Shown here in pieces: positions 56,130 through 64,000 of a stretch of 64,000 nucleotides of DNA. Source of the DNA: Symbiodinium natans. Its lineage: Eukaryota; Sar; Dinophyceae; Suessiales; Symbiodiniaceae. The notes beneath the pieces were generated by a model. The model did not search any database, had not been told where the DNA came from, and saw only the letters and a list, made by a program, of their open reading frames with translations. Each line of letters begins with the position of its first letter. Positions within the stretch are counted from its first letter, which is position 1. The stretch is taken from assembly GCA_905221605.1 (NCBI GenBank), contig CAJNDS010002704.1, forward strand, positions 1 through 64,000, given 5' to 3'. The position numbers were made by a program, and so were the translations under genes.

Positions 56130-56700
56130 ACATAAATTGGAACATTTCCACAATACTACATTATTAATACCAGACGACACAAAATCATTGAAAATATCAA
56201 CATCCTCATCTCATACCAAATCAATTCTAGAAAAAAACACCTAATAGCACGTTAACGCCTGAAATCTACAAAAACAGACAGTACCACCTTGTAGCGAAAA
56301 ACATAAACCAGCAAAAGCGGAACTTCACATCGCACTTCCATCAGATTCTACGTAGACCTCAGCCCAAATGAAATTAAAAAGATTCATGTATAATTCAAAT
56401 GGTTGTAATCGAAGAAAATGGGTGAATTCAATATCCTCATAGATTTCGAATATTGAAGGCCAAACATTGGATAATTTCGTATCAATGCCTGATTCATAAT
56501 AGTCCGAAATCATCCATCAACCCAAGCTCCCGAATAATTCTTCATTGTTTTCTCATTCCTTTCAATTCATTGAAGCAGGAAATCAGCATATGTAACAACC
56601 TCATCTTCACAAACAATACTGCATCAAGTTTGCTTTCCAGTTGCTGGTCCCTCCTTCAGTGCCTTGAAGGTAGATTTGAGGGCTTCTAAACCCGAAGAAA
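56130..56700. other. AT-rich island after the gap
   Basis: Visibly AT-rich and free of TTTAGGG motifs, unlike everything to its left. Contains a minus-strand frame at 56325-56513 with protein-like composition (62 aa, MISDYYESGIDTKLSNVW ... FNFIWAEVYVESDGSAM). No family recognised. Could be an exon, a foreign insertion, or a misjoined contig edge. Confidence 0.5.
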
Positions 56701-57350
56701 TTTACAAGGGCTCCAAAAAAACCCTGTAATCTTTATCTTTTAGGGTTTCGGGTTTAGGCTTTAGGGTTTAAGGTCTGAAGATGAAACCCTGAACCCTACA
56801 ACGCCGCCCAATACCAAACTGGGTTTAGGGCACGGGAGTCTTTGGGTGACCACCCCCCCGCTCTCATCCCTAAACCTGGTTTAGGATTTAGGTGTAGGGT
56901 TTACAAAACCCGAAGCTGCCACAATCCGAACAACCGCAAACCACCTTTAGATATCATTCTTTCCTTTACGATACGTGTGCTTGAGGCCCAAGCCCAAAGC
57001 ATTCAAAACAAGCCCGAATCCGTAAGCCCCAAGCCCTGAACCCTACGACGCTAAAGCCCAAACCAGAAATTATAGCATCCAAAATATAGGGATCTGAAAA
57101 CTTGGAAGAGGGTTTTGGGGGTTATGAAAGTATCATTACCAAGGGACCATAGAGGACTACTATTAGTAATTATTTCGACCCCTATAGTAATGCCTATCCG
57201 CTAGCCCATGCTGAGGCTCCTCAGCCTGCGTCGGCCCAAGCTGGGCGAGGCGTCTCCTTGTTCACGCGTTTTTGTTAGGAGGGGTTCGTGCAGGTGTTAT
57301 GGGGTTCAGGTTGACTCCCGGCCCACCCAGGCATAATAATTTATTTCAGT
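56701..57350. other. Non-genic stretch with degenerate telomere-like motifs
   Basis: Short TTTAGGG and CCCTAAA remnants return. Around 57148-57188 is an AT-rich inverted-repeat-like segment (GGGACCATAG ... CTATTAGTAATTATTTCG). No supportable gene. Confidence 0.4.
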
Positions 57351-57680
57351 TTGCCCGCGTGGTGTTTGTGCATGAGGGTTGAATGCCGTGGTAGAGGCAG
57401 CTCTACCGGTACCGTACAGAACACAACTAGTTCTCCCTTAACTTCAGCGTGGGGAACCCTAATAAGCCTGTACCAACCTGCAGAAATTGTTTTTGTTCAG
57501 GAGTGTTTTTCTCTGATGCGCCTGATGCTCTATAGACCATGTTGTTACATCAGTGGTGCTACTTATCAACAGGCTGAGATCCCAGATGTGAGATACAGAA
57601 GTCAACTGCACCAGCACCGTATGCTTGCAATTGTGCATCGAGCAAGGCAGAACACCTCAAACACAGGCATACCCTAAACC
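57351..57680 (+). other. Open frame of doubtful coding status
   Basis: A plus-strand frame of ~108 codons ends at 57677 in non-repetitive DNA just before the 57.7 kb repeats. It lacks a recognisable family; may be an exon or chance. Confidence 0.2.
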
Positions 57681-57732
57681 CTCAACCCAAAACCCAAAAA
57701 ACCACAGAACAACGCTGAATGCGAAAATCAAA

Positions 57733-58115
57733 GCAAAGTAGGTGACGGAGTTCTATCTCACATCCAGGCATACGACAACACAAGAGCAGCACCTCAAACA
57801 CATCAGGCAAATATCTCCTGCAGCCATATGACAAGACAAGAACACCTCAGCAACATAGGCAAAGGCTTGATTGATGAAAAAACAACAGAAACGAAGAAGC
57901 ACTCAAAGAACAATGAAAGCGGAAATAAACGTAAAGTAGGTGACGGAATTTTATCTCCAGCACAGGCATATGACAAACAAGAACACGTGAAAAAAGCAGG
58001 CGACTGCTTGATCAAAACAACAGAAACGAAGAAGCACGCAAAGAACAATGCCAACGATAATGAAAGCAAAGTAGGTGACGGAGTCTTAACTCCTACCCAG
58101 GCATATGACAAAGGA
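57733..58115 (+). repeat. Diverged direct repeats around GTAGGTGACGGA and CAGGCATATGACAA
   Basis: The block AAAGTAGGTGACGGA, a short variable part, then CAGGCATATGACAA and AACAACAGAAACGAAGAAGC recurs starting near 57733, 57932 and 58067 (spacings ~199 and ~135 bp). It is partly open as protein (TTETKKHSKNN and TTETKKHAKNN), suggesting duplicated exon-like units. An inverted copy lies at 58900-58995. Confidence 0.7.
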
Positions 58116-58476
58116 AGAACGCTTACTCAAAATCTACAGCAAGGGACAGCAGGTCTACACCCTCAAAGGCAAATGGACACGAGGTAAGGGGGCATTAATC
58201 AAAGGTTTTGTCACAAGTACTGGCGCTGGCCGATGGCAGACAAATTGGGCCATGGCACTCTGCCAACACCTTGGAGGTCAAAAGCCCAAAGAAGCTCCAG
58301 GAGACAAGATCACACCTAGAAGCGAAAGGCATTTCTCCAAGTCGGGTTCCGAAGAGCATGAAAAGGCCATCCGAACAGCTGGAACCTTCATACGTGGCCG
58401 CCAGGCGTACGGAGTGACAGCGCTTACACACGCTGGGCCACGCGAAACGAAACCACTTCTCCACACAAAAACATGA
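58105..58476 (+). CDS. Unrecognised basic ORF (123 aa)
   Basis: ATG at 58105-58107 to TGA at 58474-58476. The protein is Lys/Arg-rich with no low-complexity runs (MTKEERLLKIYSKGQQVYTL at the start, then RGRQAYGVTALTHAGPRE). No family is recognised. The ATG lies inside the last copy of a local repeat (CAGGCATATGACAA), so the repeat supplies the start context. A further frame (58495-58578) ending in a His/Cys motif (WHKEQECAGCGSNYV) follows and may be its frameshifted end. Could be a retroposed gene fragment. Confidence 0.35.
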   Translation: MTKEERLLKIYSKGQQVYTLKGKWTRGKGALIKGFVTSTGAGRWQTNWAMALCQHLGGQKPKEAPGDKITPRSERHFSKSGSEEHEKAIRTAGTFIRGRQAYGVTALTHAGPRETKPLLHTKT

Positions 58477-58899
58477 ACCATCACAGGTGCACTCATGATC
58501 GAGTGCAATCGCATTGGTTTTTGGCACAAAGAACAAGAATGTGCAGGATGTGGCAGCAACTATGTACTTGTACCATAAAATTATTTGAATCTGCTCAGGT
58601 CACGAAACCCAAAACCCTGAACTGTACACTCCTGACTTTCGAAGTTCTGGGAGGAGGCCCCCTTTGGCGCCTGCTGCGTCACCGCTGGCCCTGCCAACTC
58701 TTGCAGAAGCGAGGCTGTTGCCTTCCAGGGCAGAAGGGGTTTGGGGCTTAGGGCGTAGGAGTGAGGAGGTGCTATAGGTTAGATTCGCGCGTGCTTATCA
58801 CGCAATAAGGCCGGGCCCCTCAATGAAGAATTGGTATGATACTTCCAGTATGACGTTTGGGTTACTTTTCATCAAGTGTTTGTCCATGTTGTTGAGGTG

Positions 58900-58995
58900 T
58901 TCTTTGTCATATGCCTGGATGCCTGGGCAGGAGATAAAGCTCCGTCACCTACTTGGCTTGTTTTTCTGCTTTCATTGTTCTTTGGGTGCTTCCGC
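58900..58995 (-). repeat. Inverted copy of the 57.7-58.1 kb repeat
   Basis: Reverse complement of the upstream unit: TTTGTCATATGCCTGG, then CTCCGTCACCTACTTGG and TTTCATTGTTCTTTG. Together with the direct copies it brackets 58105-58578. Confidence 0.7.
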
Positions 58996-59000
58996 CGAAC

Positions 59001-59627
59001 CCACATGCCAACGACGACAAAACCTACCGGCACCGTGTCCTGCAGGGACCTTCAAGGATTGTGAGGCAGCTGCAGACGCTTGGCCTGGATGATAAATCTG
59101 CTGGAGGTTCCGCATTGGGGACAACATCCTAGATGCGCCTCGCCACTTCACGGCCGACTACGCAATTAACTGGCCCGGCATTGACTCGCGCACTAGGGTC
59201 AAAATCCCACCCGAAGATAGAAACGCCCTCAAGATGAAGCAATCGAAGAACAAAACGTCCCAAAGCCGAGAGGTCCCCAAATCTCGAACGCTAATTTTGG
59301 AGCTTCTGTACCGTGTCGCTGCAAAGCTCTCTGTCAGGAGTGCTCCCTGCAGGATCAACGTACCACGCTCCAAAGCATGGGATTCAATCCCGGCTAGCAT
59401 TTTGTTGATGCAGATTCCTGCCGAGACTCACAAACGCAGCGCGCCCCAGAGCCATGGCGTCCTCCTGCAATCTCCCTCCTTCCCGACACGGTATGAAATG
59501 TTCACAAGCTGCATAACTCAGCATTCTGTTGCTTCTTTTTCTGCGTATTCTGGATCGCAACCACTTCTGCAGCCATGACCTGCCAGCAAATATGAAATCG
59601 CTTGAGCTGTCTGCGAATCATCGAAGG
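59001..59627. other. Downstream flank of the kinase-like gene
   Basis: Non-repetitive DNA without telomere-like repeats. A plus-strand frame at 59234-59578 is open but not recognised. It probably holds the 3' untranslated region of the kinase-like gene; no terminator or poly(A) signal can be identified. Confidence 0.3.
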
Positions 59628-62039
59628 TCATCCAAAGCTCACGATGTCACCGTCTTCCTGGCCGTTCCAAACACCCCAAGGTGCAAACTTCCTTGACGCA
59701 TGGCCCTGTAGTCCGTCAATTCTGACTTGGAATCGGACGGTGCCAGGGGCTGCACACATCCAAAAGCAACGTGAGCCGAAGCTTCCTTTCGGGACTTCCA
59801 ATTCGTCCACTTCCAGGTCTTGCGCATGCAGCGGCGTCGGGTTCCTCTCCGTGTGCACCATCACAAAGTTGTAGCCGTGCCAATTGAAGTAATCCTTGGC
59901 CCACTTGAACACGTATCTGTCCTCTACGAGCTCGTGGCGACTGAAACTGGTGTGAAATCCATCCACCCAGGCCTGCAAAACTTTTGCTGCTGTCAACTGA
60001 CTGGCATCGCAGGGCACTGGTCCCCACTTCTTCCAGGGAGCGCTCATGTCAGGCACAGCTGGTACAGTAATCTCCGGCTCGGGACCCATTGGAAACTGCT
60101 CCGGGTTCTTTAGGCGGTGGAGAACTTCCGCTGCCATCTCCTCCCATGTTGCTTCGAGAAATGTTTGGGAGCCTGTTCCTGTACGGAGTCTTAGCGTGGC
60201 CCAGACAGCTGCTGCTGCTGTCTTCGCTCTAGTGCGGAGGATCTCCTCCGGAGGCTTGAGTGCCGCAAGAAAGACTGAGGTCACCGTACCTGTACGTAAC
60301 ATTGACATGGAGACTGCTGCTGGAAATTGAAAGCTCAGATGATCTCGGATGATTAAGTAACTGGAGAAGCTGAGGCTGCGAAACACGTTTTCTGGCGTCA
60401 CCAGCGTCAAGGTCAGCGGAGCTTGCACCGAATCTGAGGACATCAACAACGCAGTGGAGTCGGTCAGCTCTGAAAAGCTCTGGAAAATATCTTCGTCTCC
60501 TGCCTCCTCGCCGAGCCATGAGCCCTCCTCAAGCAGGGCTCTCAGCCGAGTGAGGACCGAGCTTTGCAGCTTTCTTAAGTGGATCTGCTGGCCGTCAAGA
60601 CTGCCAGCTGGACTTTGTGGCGCAGCGCAGGTTTCTCTCTCTTGATAATGGGACAACTGATGCAGAATTCCTGCTGCTGCCAACGAACGGTAGTCCAAGC
60701 CATGCTGTGCTGCCCAGCACTCCGCATGCAGTCGAAAGAACTTAAAATCATCATCTCGAATTGTCACTGAATCGACGGAAACGTTGCTTGAAGCGCCACT
60801 TCGCAGAGAGACCTGCAAGGAGGCGACCGAGCGCCGCTGAAGATCCTCCGTAAGAGCAAACTTCACGCTGCCACCTTCTGGGCTTTCGGCAAAGCAGTGC
60901 AACAGCTCACGCTCCTTCTGAGTCATGCCGCAGCTAACTTGGGCGCACAAGGCTCCGATGGCAGGGTGGTCATCTTTCAAGATACACCCAACTGAGAATA
61001 TTAGCGGCACGAAGGGCTTCAACTCTTGTGAGCAGAAAGTTTCCCAATTGCACAGCCACCGTTGGAGCACACACCCACCAGCCCTGGGAAGCGGCAGGAA
61101 CATGGACTGTCCGAACGAATACCAATCATATTCTGCACATGCCTTTGGGTATGGTCGAACCCCAGCAGCGTGCTCTTTGAGTTCTGGGTGCGCGTACATG
61201 TCGGTCCATGATGGCGCATACCCCCCATGCTGGACCGCAGATCCGAAATCGGCAATCTTGATGCACATCAGCTGCGTCACGGGCCTGTCATCGCAACTCT
61301 TTGTCGGTATCGGCTGTGCTGCAAGGAGCAGGTTGCTTGGCTTGATGTCGTTGTGGTACACTCCCAATAAGTGCAATCCATGCAGCGTAGGTCCGACTTC
61401 CGTAAGCATAAAAAACATGGCGTCGGCCCATTCCGCCGGCTCCTTCAATGCTGACAGACTGTCCCATGCGCGCTCCATAAAAAAGCCTGGGATTTTGTCA
61501 ACGCCCGGCCATTTGACCTCTGCATCACAGTGGTATTTGATGACTCCAGAAAGCTGTCGACTCATCTCCTTGTGCAGGTCGATTTCCGTTCTCATGGCGA
61601 GAGCGCTAGCATCGCAGGCCACCTTGGCTTTGCTTCTTTTCCCTCTCATTGACACCACTTTAAGTGCCAAGAGCTCATCCGGATGCTGAAAGACAGATGC
61701 CGTCCCGCCATGCCCCAGTTTGACAACTCCGAATGTCTCCTTGCCACGGGAAGAGTAGACCAGCAAGCGCTGATGCACAGTCACTTTTACCATCCTTTTC
61801 TCTTCCGGTAGCTTCAAAAGGGTTGTCATCGAACCTGCGTTGAGTTCAACATTGTTGCCAGAATGCTCGAAGGTGAAGTCGCACTCCTCGTTTTCCCAGT
61901 CGTTGTCGGCGAGGAACTTCTTCACAAGCTCAGTCACCTCCCTAAATGTTGCCTCGAGCTTCCAACCCACGATCTGTATCCCTGTGGACGACTCTACTCT
62001 CACACGAAACAGGCCAGCTTCCTCTTTGCAGCTGCACAT
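59628..62039 (-). CDS. Protein-kinase-like protein with unrecognised N- and C-terminal regions
   Basis: About 803 residues from the ATG at 62037-62039 to the TGA at 59628-59630. An in-frame TAG lies at 62073-62075, so this is the first ATG unless there is an upstream spliced exon. Kinase motifs in order, numbered from this ATG: glycine loop GHGGTASV (about 109-116), VAIK-type Lys in ALKV (about 127), a catalytic loop YHNDIKPSNLLL (D231; HND instead of HRD), IADFGSA (D264), an APE-like AHPE (about 283-286) and EYDWYSFG. Essential Lys and Asp residues are present, so activity is possible. Residues 1-100 are mixed beta/alpha in appearance (ubiquitin-like fold possible, unproven). The ~450 residues after the kinase domain are not recognised. 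It is a single uninterrupted frame, with the Gly/Asn-rich gene upstream on the same strand. Confidence 0.8.
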   Translation of the reverse strand: MCSCKEEAGLFRVRVESSTGIQIVGWKLEATFREVTELVKKFLADNDWENEECDFTFEHSGNNVELNAGSMTTLLKLPEEKRMVKVTVHQRLLVYSSRGKETFGVVKLGHGGTASVFQHPDELLALKVVSMRGKRSKAKVACDASALAMRTEIDLHKEMSRQLSGVIKYHCDAEVKWPGVDKIPGFFMERAWDSLSALKEPAEWADAMFFMLTEVGPTLHGLHLLGVYHNDIKPSNLLLAAQPIPTKSCDDRPVTQLMCIKIADFGSAVQHGGYAPSWTDMYAHPELKEHAAGVRPYPKACAEYDWYSFGQSMFLPLPRAGGCVLQRWLCNWETFCSQELKPFVPLIFSVGCILKDDHPAIGALCAQVSCGMTQKERELLHCFAESPEGGSVKFALTEDLQRRSVASLQVSLRSGASSNVSVDSVTIRDDDFKFFRLHAECWAAQHGLDYRSLAAAGILHQLSHYQERETCAAPQSPAGSLDGQQIHLRKLQSSVLTRLRALLEEGSWLGEEAGDEDIFQSFSELTDSTALLMSSDSVQAPLTLTLVTPENVFRSLSFSSYLIIRDHLSFQFPAAVSMSMLRTGTVTSVFLAALKPPEEILRTRAKTAAAAVWATLRLRTGTGSQTFLEATWEEMAAEVLHRLKNPEQFPMGPEPEITVPAVPDMSAPWKKWGPVPCDASQLTAAKVLQAWVDGFHTSFSRHELVEDRYVFKWAKDYFNWHGYNFVMVHTERNPTPLHAQDLEVDELEVPKGSFGSRCFWMCAAPGTVRFQVRIDGLQGHASRKFAPWGVWNGQEDGDIVSFG

Positions 62040-62229
62040 TCTTGACAATAGCCCATTTAACACCAAAGACCACTAAGACACTGTCGGGCCGAACATGCAT
62101 CACACAACAGGACACGCGACAAGCTCGTGCCCTAAACCCCTACTGGTCAAACCTGAAAATCTAACAATCCCGTTAACCCCGAACCCTAAACCCTGCTGGG
62201 CGCGCACACCCACGGCCCGAGTGCGCCTT

Positions 62230-62497
62230 CTGGAATAGCAGCCTCCGCCTGCCGAGAAAAACTTGTCATAGCGACAGACTGAAGCGGCAAAAGGCAGAGT
62301 TGGACTGTGACAAGCAACAACTTGCCTTCGAACTGCTTTTGATGTGCAGGGGTCACGAAGAGTTGAAAGTTCGAAGCACAGACATGGCATATTCCTTGTC
62401 TGACGCTGACCGTGCGCGTGCGGCATGGGCCGCGGCATACGGAAGCACTGTACAACAGCAGCCTCACCACGAGAATGCAGCTTTCGCCCTCGCGGCC
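62230..62497 (+). other. Possible coding segment between the two right-end genes
   Basis: A plus-strand frame is open through this gap and reads plausibly as protein (SDRLKRQKAELDCDKQ, then MAYSLSDADRARAAWAAAYG). It continues as an open frame antisense to the Gly/Asn-rich gene to about 62803. No family is recognised and no start can be fixed. It could be an exon or decayed gene, or chance openness opposite a GC-rich gene. Confidence 0.25.
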
Positions 62498-64000
62498 TTA
62501 CACAAAGCCATGGATATTACCTCGAACGCGCGTCGTCTTCTTCCCACCTCTAGACAACAGGCACTTCAGACACATTGGCCTGCCATCCCGCTTGCACCAA
62601 TCGCACAGCTCCCGCTCTTCTTCTCCGCTTTCTTCTGCTTCAGGAGCATCGCTGCCTCCCGCACCGCTGCCTGTAGCACTGCTCGCCGCAGTGTGCAGAC
62701 CTTGTGCTTCAAAGGCAGCAAGGGCACCATTGGGTATCTGAAAATTGTCCGCTTGTGCCAACTGCTCCATGAGCTCGCGGATTTGGGGGTCCAATTCCTC
62801 TGACTCCGGTGCGTTGCCAGACGTGCCTGCATCCTCGGAGCTGGCGCTGCGGTTGCCATCAACTCGGTCTTGATCTACACTTTTGCCTGAGCCCTTGGGT
62901 GAGCCGCCTGAGCCCTTGCCCTTGCCCTTGCCCTTGCCCTTGGCTGGGCCACTCGTCGTGTGGCTTCGCCTGTTGCTGGAAGTGTCTGCGTTTCCAGAGC
63001 TTGTGCTGCGGTTGCCACCATCTCCGCCCTGACCCACACCATTGCTCTTGCCGGAGCCTTTCGCTGAGCTACCACTGGTGCTCCCAGTTCGGCTGCCTCC
63101 CCTGACAGCAGGAAACCTTCCAGCAGGGTTACCAATGTTGTACTTGCCATTGTCACCGCCGCGGCCGGCTCCGTTGTTGCCGCCACCACCACCACCACCT
63201 CCGTTGTTGCCTGGGGGGACACCGCCGTTGTTGTTTCCATTGTTGTTGCCACCAAGGCCACGACCACCGCCCCCTTTGAAGCCACCATTGTTACCAACTC
63301 CGCCGCCACGGCCACCACCGTTGTTGCCTCCAAAGATGCCACCATTGTTACCACCCACGTTGTTGCCGCCACCACCATGACCTCCGTTGTTGCCGCCACC
63401 ACCATGACCTCCGTTGTTGCCGCCACCACCATGACCTCCGTTGTTGCCGCCGCCGCCACCTCCGTTGTTGCCGCCGCCACCACCTCCGTTGTTGCCGCCG
63501 CCGCCACCTCCGTTGTTGCCACCGGCACCACCTCCGTTGTTGCCTCCATTATTGTTACCTGGGCCGTTGCCTCCGGGACCCCCTTCCTTCCCACCGCCAC
63601 CACCACCGCCACCACCACCCCCAAAGCCGAGGTTCGTGACGTAATTGACCGGATTAAAGTCCAAGACAAAGGAGGGAGCACCCAAAGACACATTGCCCAC
63701 GCTCGCTGTGCCAGCACGGATACCAACAGCTGTGCTCCCGGAGATGTTGACATTGCCCGTTTCCAGCCCAGGTCCAACATCAGCAACAGCATGCACTCCA
63801 GCTGCTTCGACCGAGACATTGCCAGCATTCAGCTGGGCACCGTGGGCACTGCCGGTAGCAGAGGCTTGAGCCCCAGAAGCAGACACGTTGCCGGCATTGA
63901 CACTGGCTCCTTGCGCTGAAGCATTAGCACTTGCTCCTGCACCAGTGACATTGCAGGTCCCAGCTGTGGCTGAGGCACCAGATGCCGAAGCATTGGCAGA
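62498..64000 (-). CDS. Gly/Asn-rich repeat protein with C-terminal Cys cluster (partial, N-terminus beyond window)
   Basis: The frame is open from the right edge to the TAA at 62498-62500, about 500 visible residues; any start lies outside, and an apparent GTG start at 63886 is just an internal Val. In order: degenerate repeats of the type NAGNVSxSGAxAxA; a long run of Gly with NN pairs (about 63160-63620, built of a GGNNGGxGG unit); a Ser/Gly/Lys-rich part with KGKGKGKG; an acidic segment; and a C-terminal C-x2-C-x7-C-x2-C motif (CDWCKRDGRPMCLKC), probably zinc-binding. No enzyme family is recognised. Gly/Asn-rich runs suggest a structural, cell-surface or condensate-forming protein, which is inference only. 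Confidence 0.7.
   Translation of the reverse strand, partial: SANASASGASATAGTCNVTGAGASANASAQGASVNAGNVSASGAQASATGSAHGAQLNAGNVSVEAAGVHAVADVGPGLETGNVNISGSTAVGIRAGTASVGNVSLGAPSFVLDFNPVNYVTNLGFGGGGGGGGGGGKEGGPGGNGPGNNNGGNNGGGAGGNNGGGGGGNNGGGGGGNNGGGGGGNNGGHGGGGNNGGHGGGGNNGGHGGGGNNVGGNNGGIFGGNNGGGRGGGVGNNGGFKGGGGRGLGGNNNGNNNGGVPPGNNGGGGGGGGNNGAGRGGDNGKYNIGNPAGRFPAVRGGSRTGSTSGSSAKGSGKSNGVGQGGDGGNRSTSSGNADTSSNRRSHTTSGPAKGKGKGKGKGSGGSPKGSGKSVDQDRVDGNRSASSEDAGTSGNAPESEELDPQIRELMEQLAQADNFQIPNGALAAFEAQGLHTAASSATGSGAGGSDAPEAEESGEEERELCDWCKRDGRPMCLKCLLSRGGKKTTRVRGNIHGFV

Noticed and set aside
55911-56244. Open frames crossing the gap
   Set aside because: They run through 100 undetermined bases and cannot be supported.
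57733-58115. Possible CRISPR-like array
   Set aside because: Only three diverged units with unequal spacing, in eukaryotic DNA; the regular arrays elsewhere are telomeric or satellite repeats.

Overview
This is a eukaryotic nuclear window, most likely from a dinoflagellate (possibly Symbiodiniaceae or a relative; genus not resolved). The reasons are the TTTAGGG/CCCTAAA telomere-type repeats scattered over nearly the whole window, very large Ty1/copia polyproteins with lineage-specific extra domains, LTRs carrying a sequence like the 3' end of the dinoflagellate spliced leader, and long single-exon genes at the right end. There is no bacterial operon structure, no rRNA gene and no convincing tRNA gene.

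Layout. 1-14440: gene-poor DNA made of short interstitial telomeric-repeat blocks in both orientations, microsatellites, two near-identical G-rich purine tracts (2691-3365), a ~90-bp palindromic tandem repeat (about 8345-9540), a quasi-palindromic block built of CTCGAG-centred palindromes (about 9750-10330), and small inverted-repeat (MITE-like) elements. 14441-24342: LTR retrotransposon copy 1, minus strand. 24343-43447: more telomere-repeat-rich DNA with several MITE-like families, a dimeric higher-order tandem repeat (27640-28600) and the longest CCCTAAA array (39249-39495). 43448-53353: LTR retrotransposon copy 2, minus strand. 53354-56029: telomere-like repeats up to a 100-N assembly gap (56030-56129). 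56130-56700: a compositionally different AT-rich island. 57700-59000: diverged direct and inverted repeats around a small ORF. 59628-64000: two substantial minus-strand genes, an ~800-aa protein-kinase-like protein and a Gly/Asn-rich protein that runs off the right edge.

The retrotransposons are the main biology. Each is about 9.9 kb with ~220-bp LTRs, a primer-binding site matching the anticodon arm of a methionine tRNA, a polypurine tract, and one ancestral reading frame of about 3,080 codons. The order is gag (CCCH plus CCHC zinc fingers), two tandem retropepsin-like lobes, a C5-methyltransferase-like domain, DD35E integrase, a 2OG-Fe(II) dioxygenase-like domain, reverse transcriptase (YVDD), RNase H, and a C-terminal extension with membrane-spanning and Cys-rich segments. 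A DNA-methylation-writer-like fold and an oxygenase-like (possible eraser) fold in one retrotransposon polyprotein is the most striking candidate system here. Both copies sit in CCCTAAA repeats with the same 5-bp duplication (CCCTA), phase and orientation, which suggests targeting to telomere-type repeats. Each copy carries its own small frameshifts, so both are probably inactive as they stand, but the LTR pairs are almost identical, so both insertions look recent.
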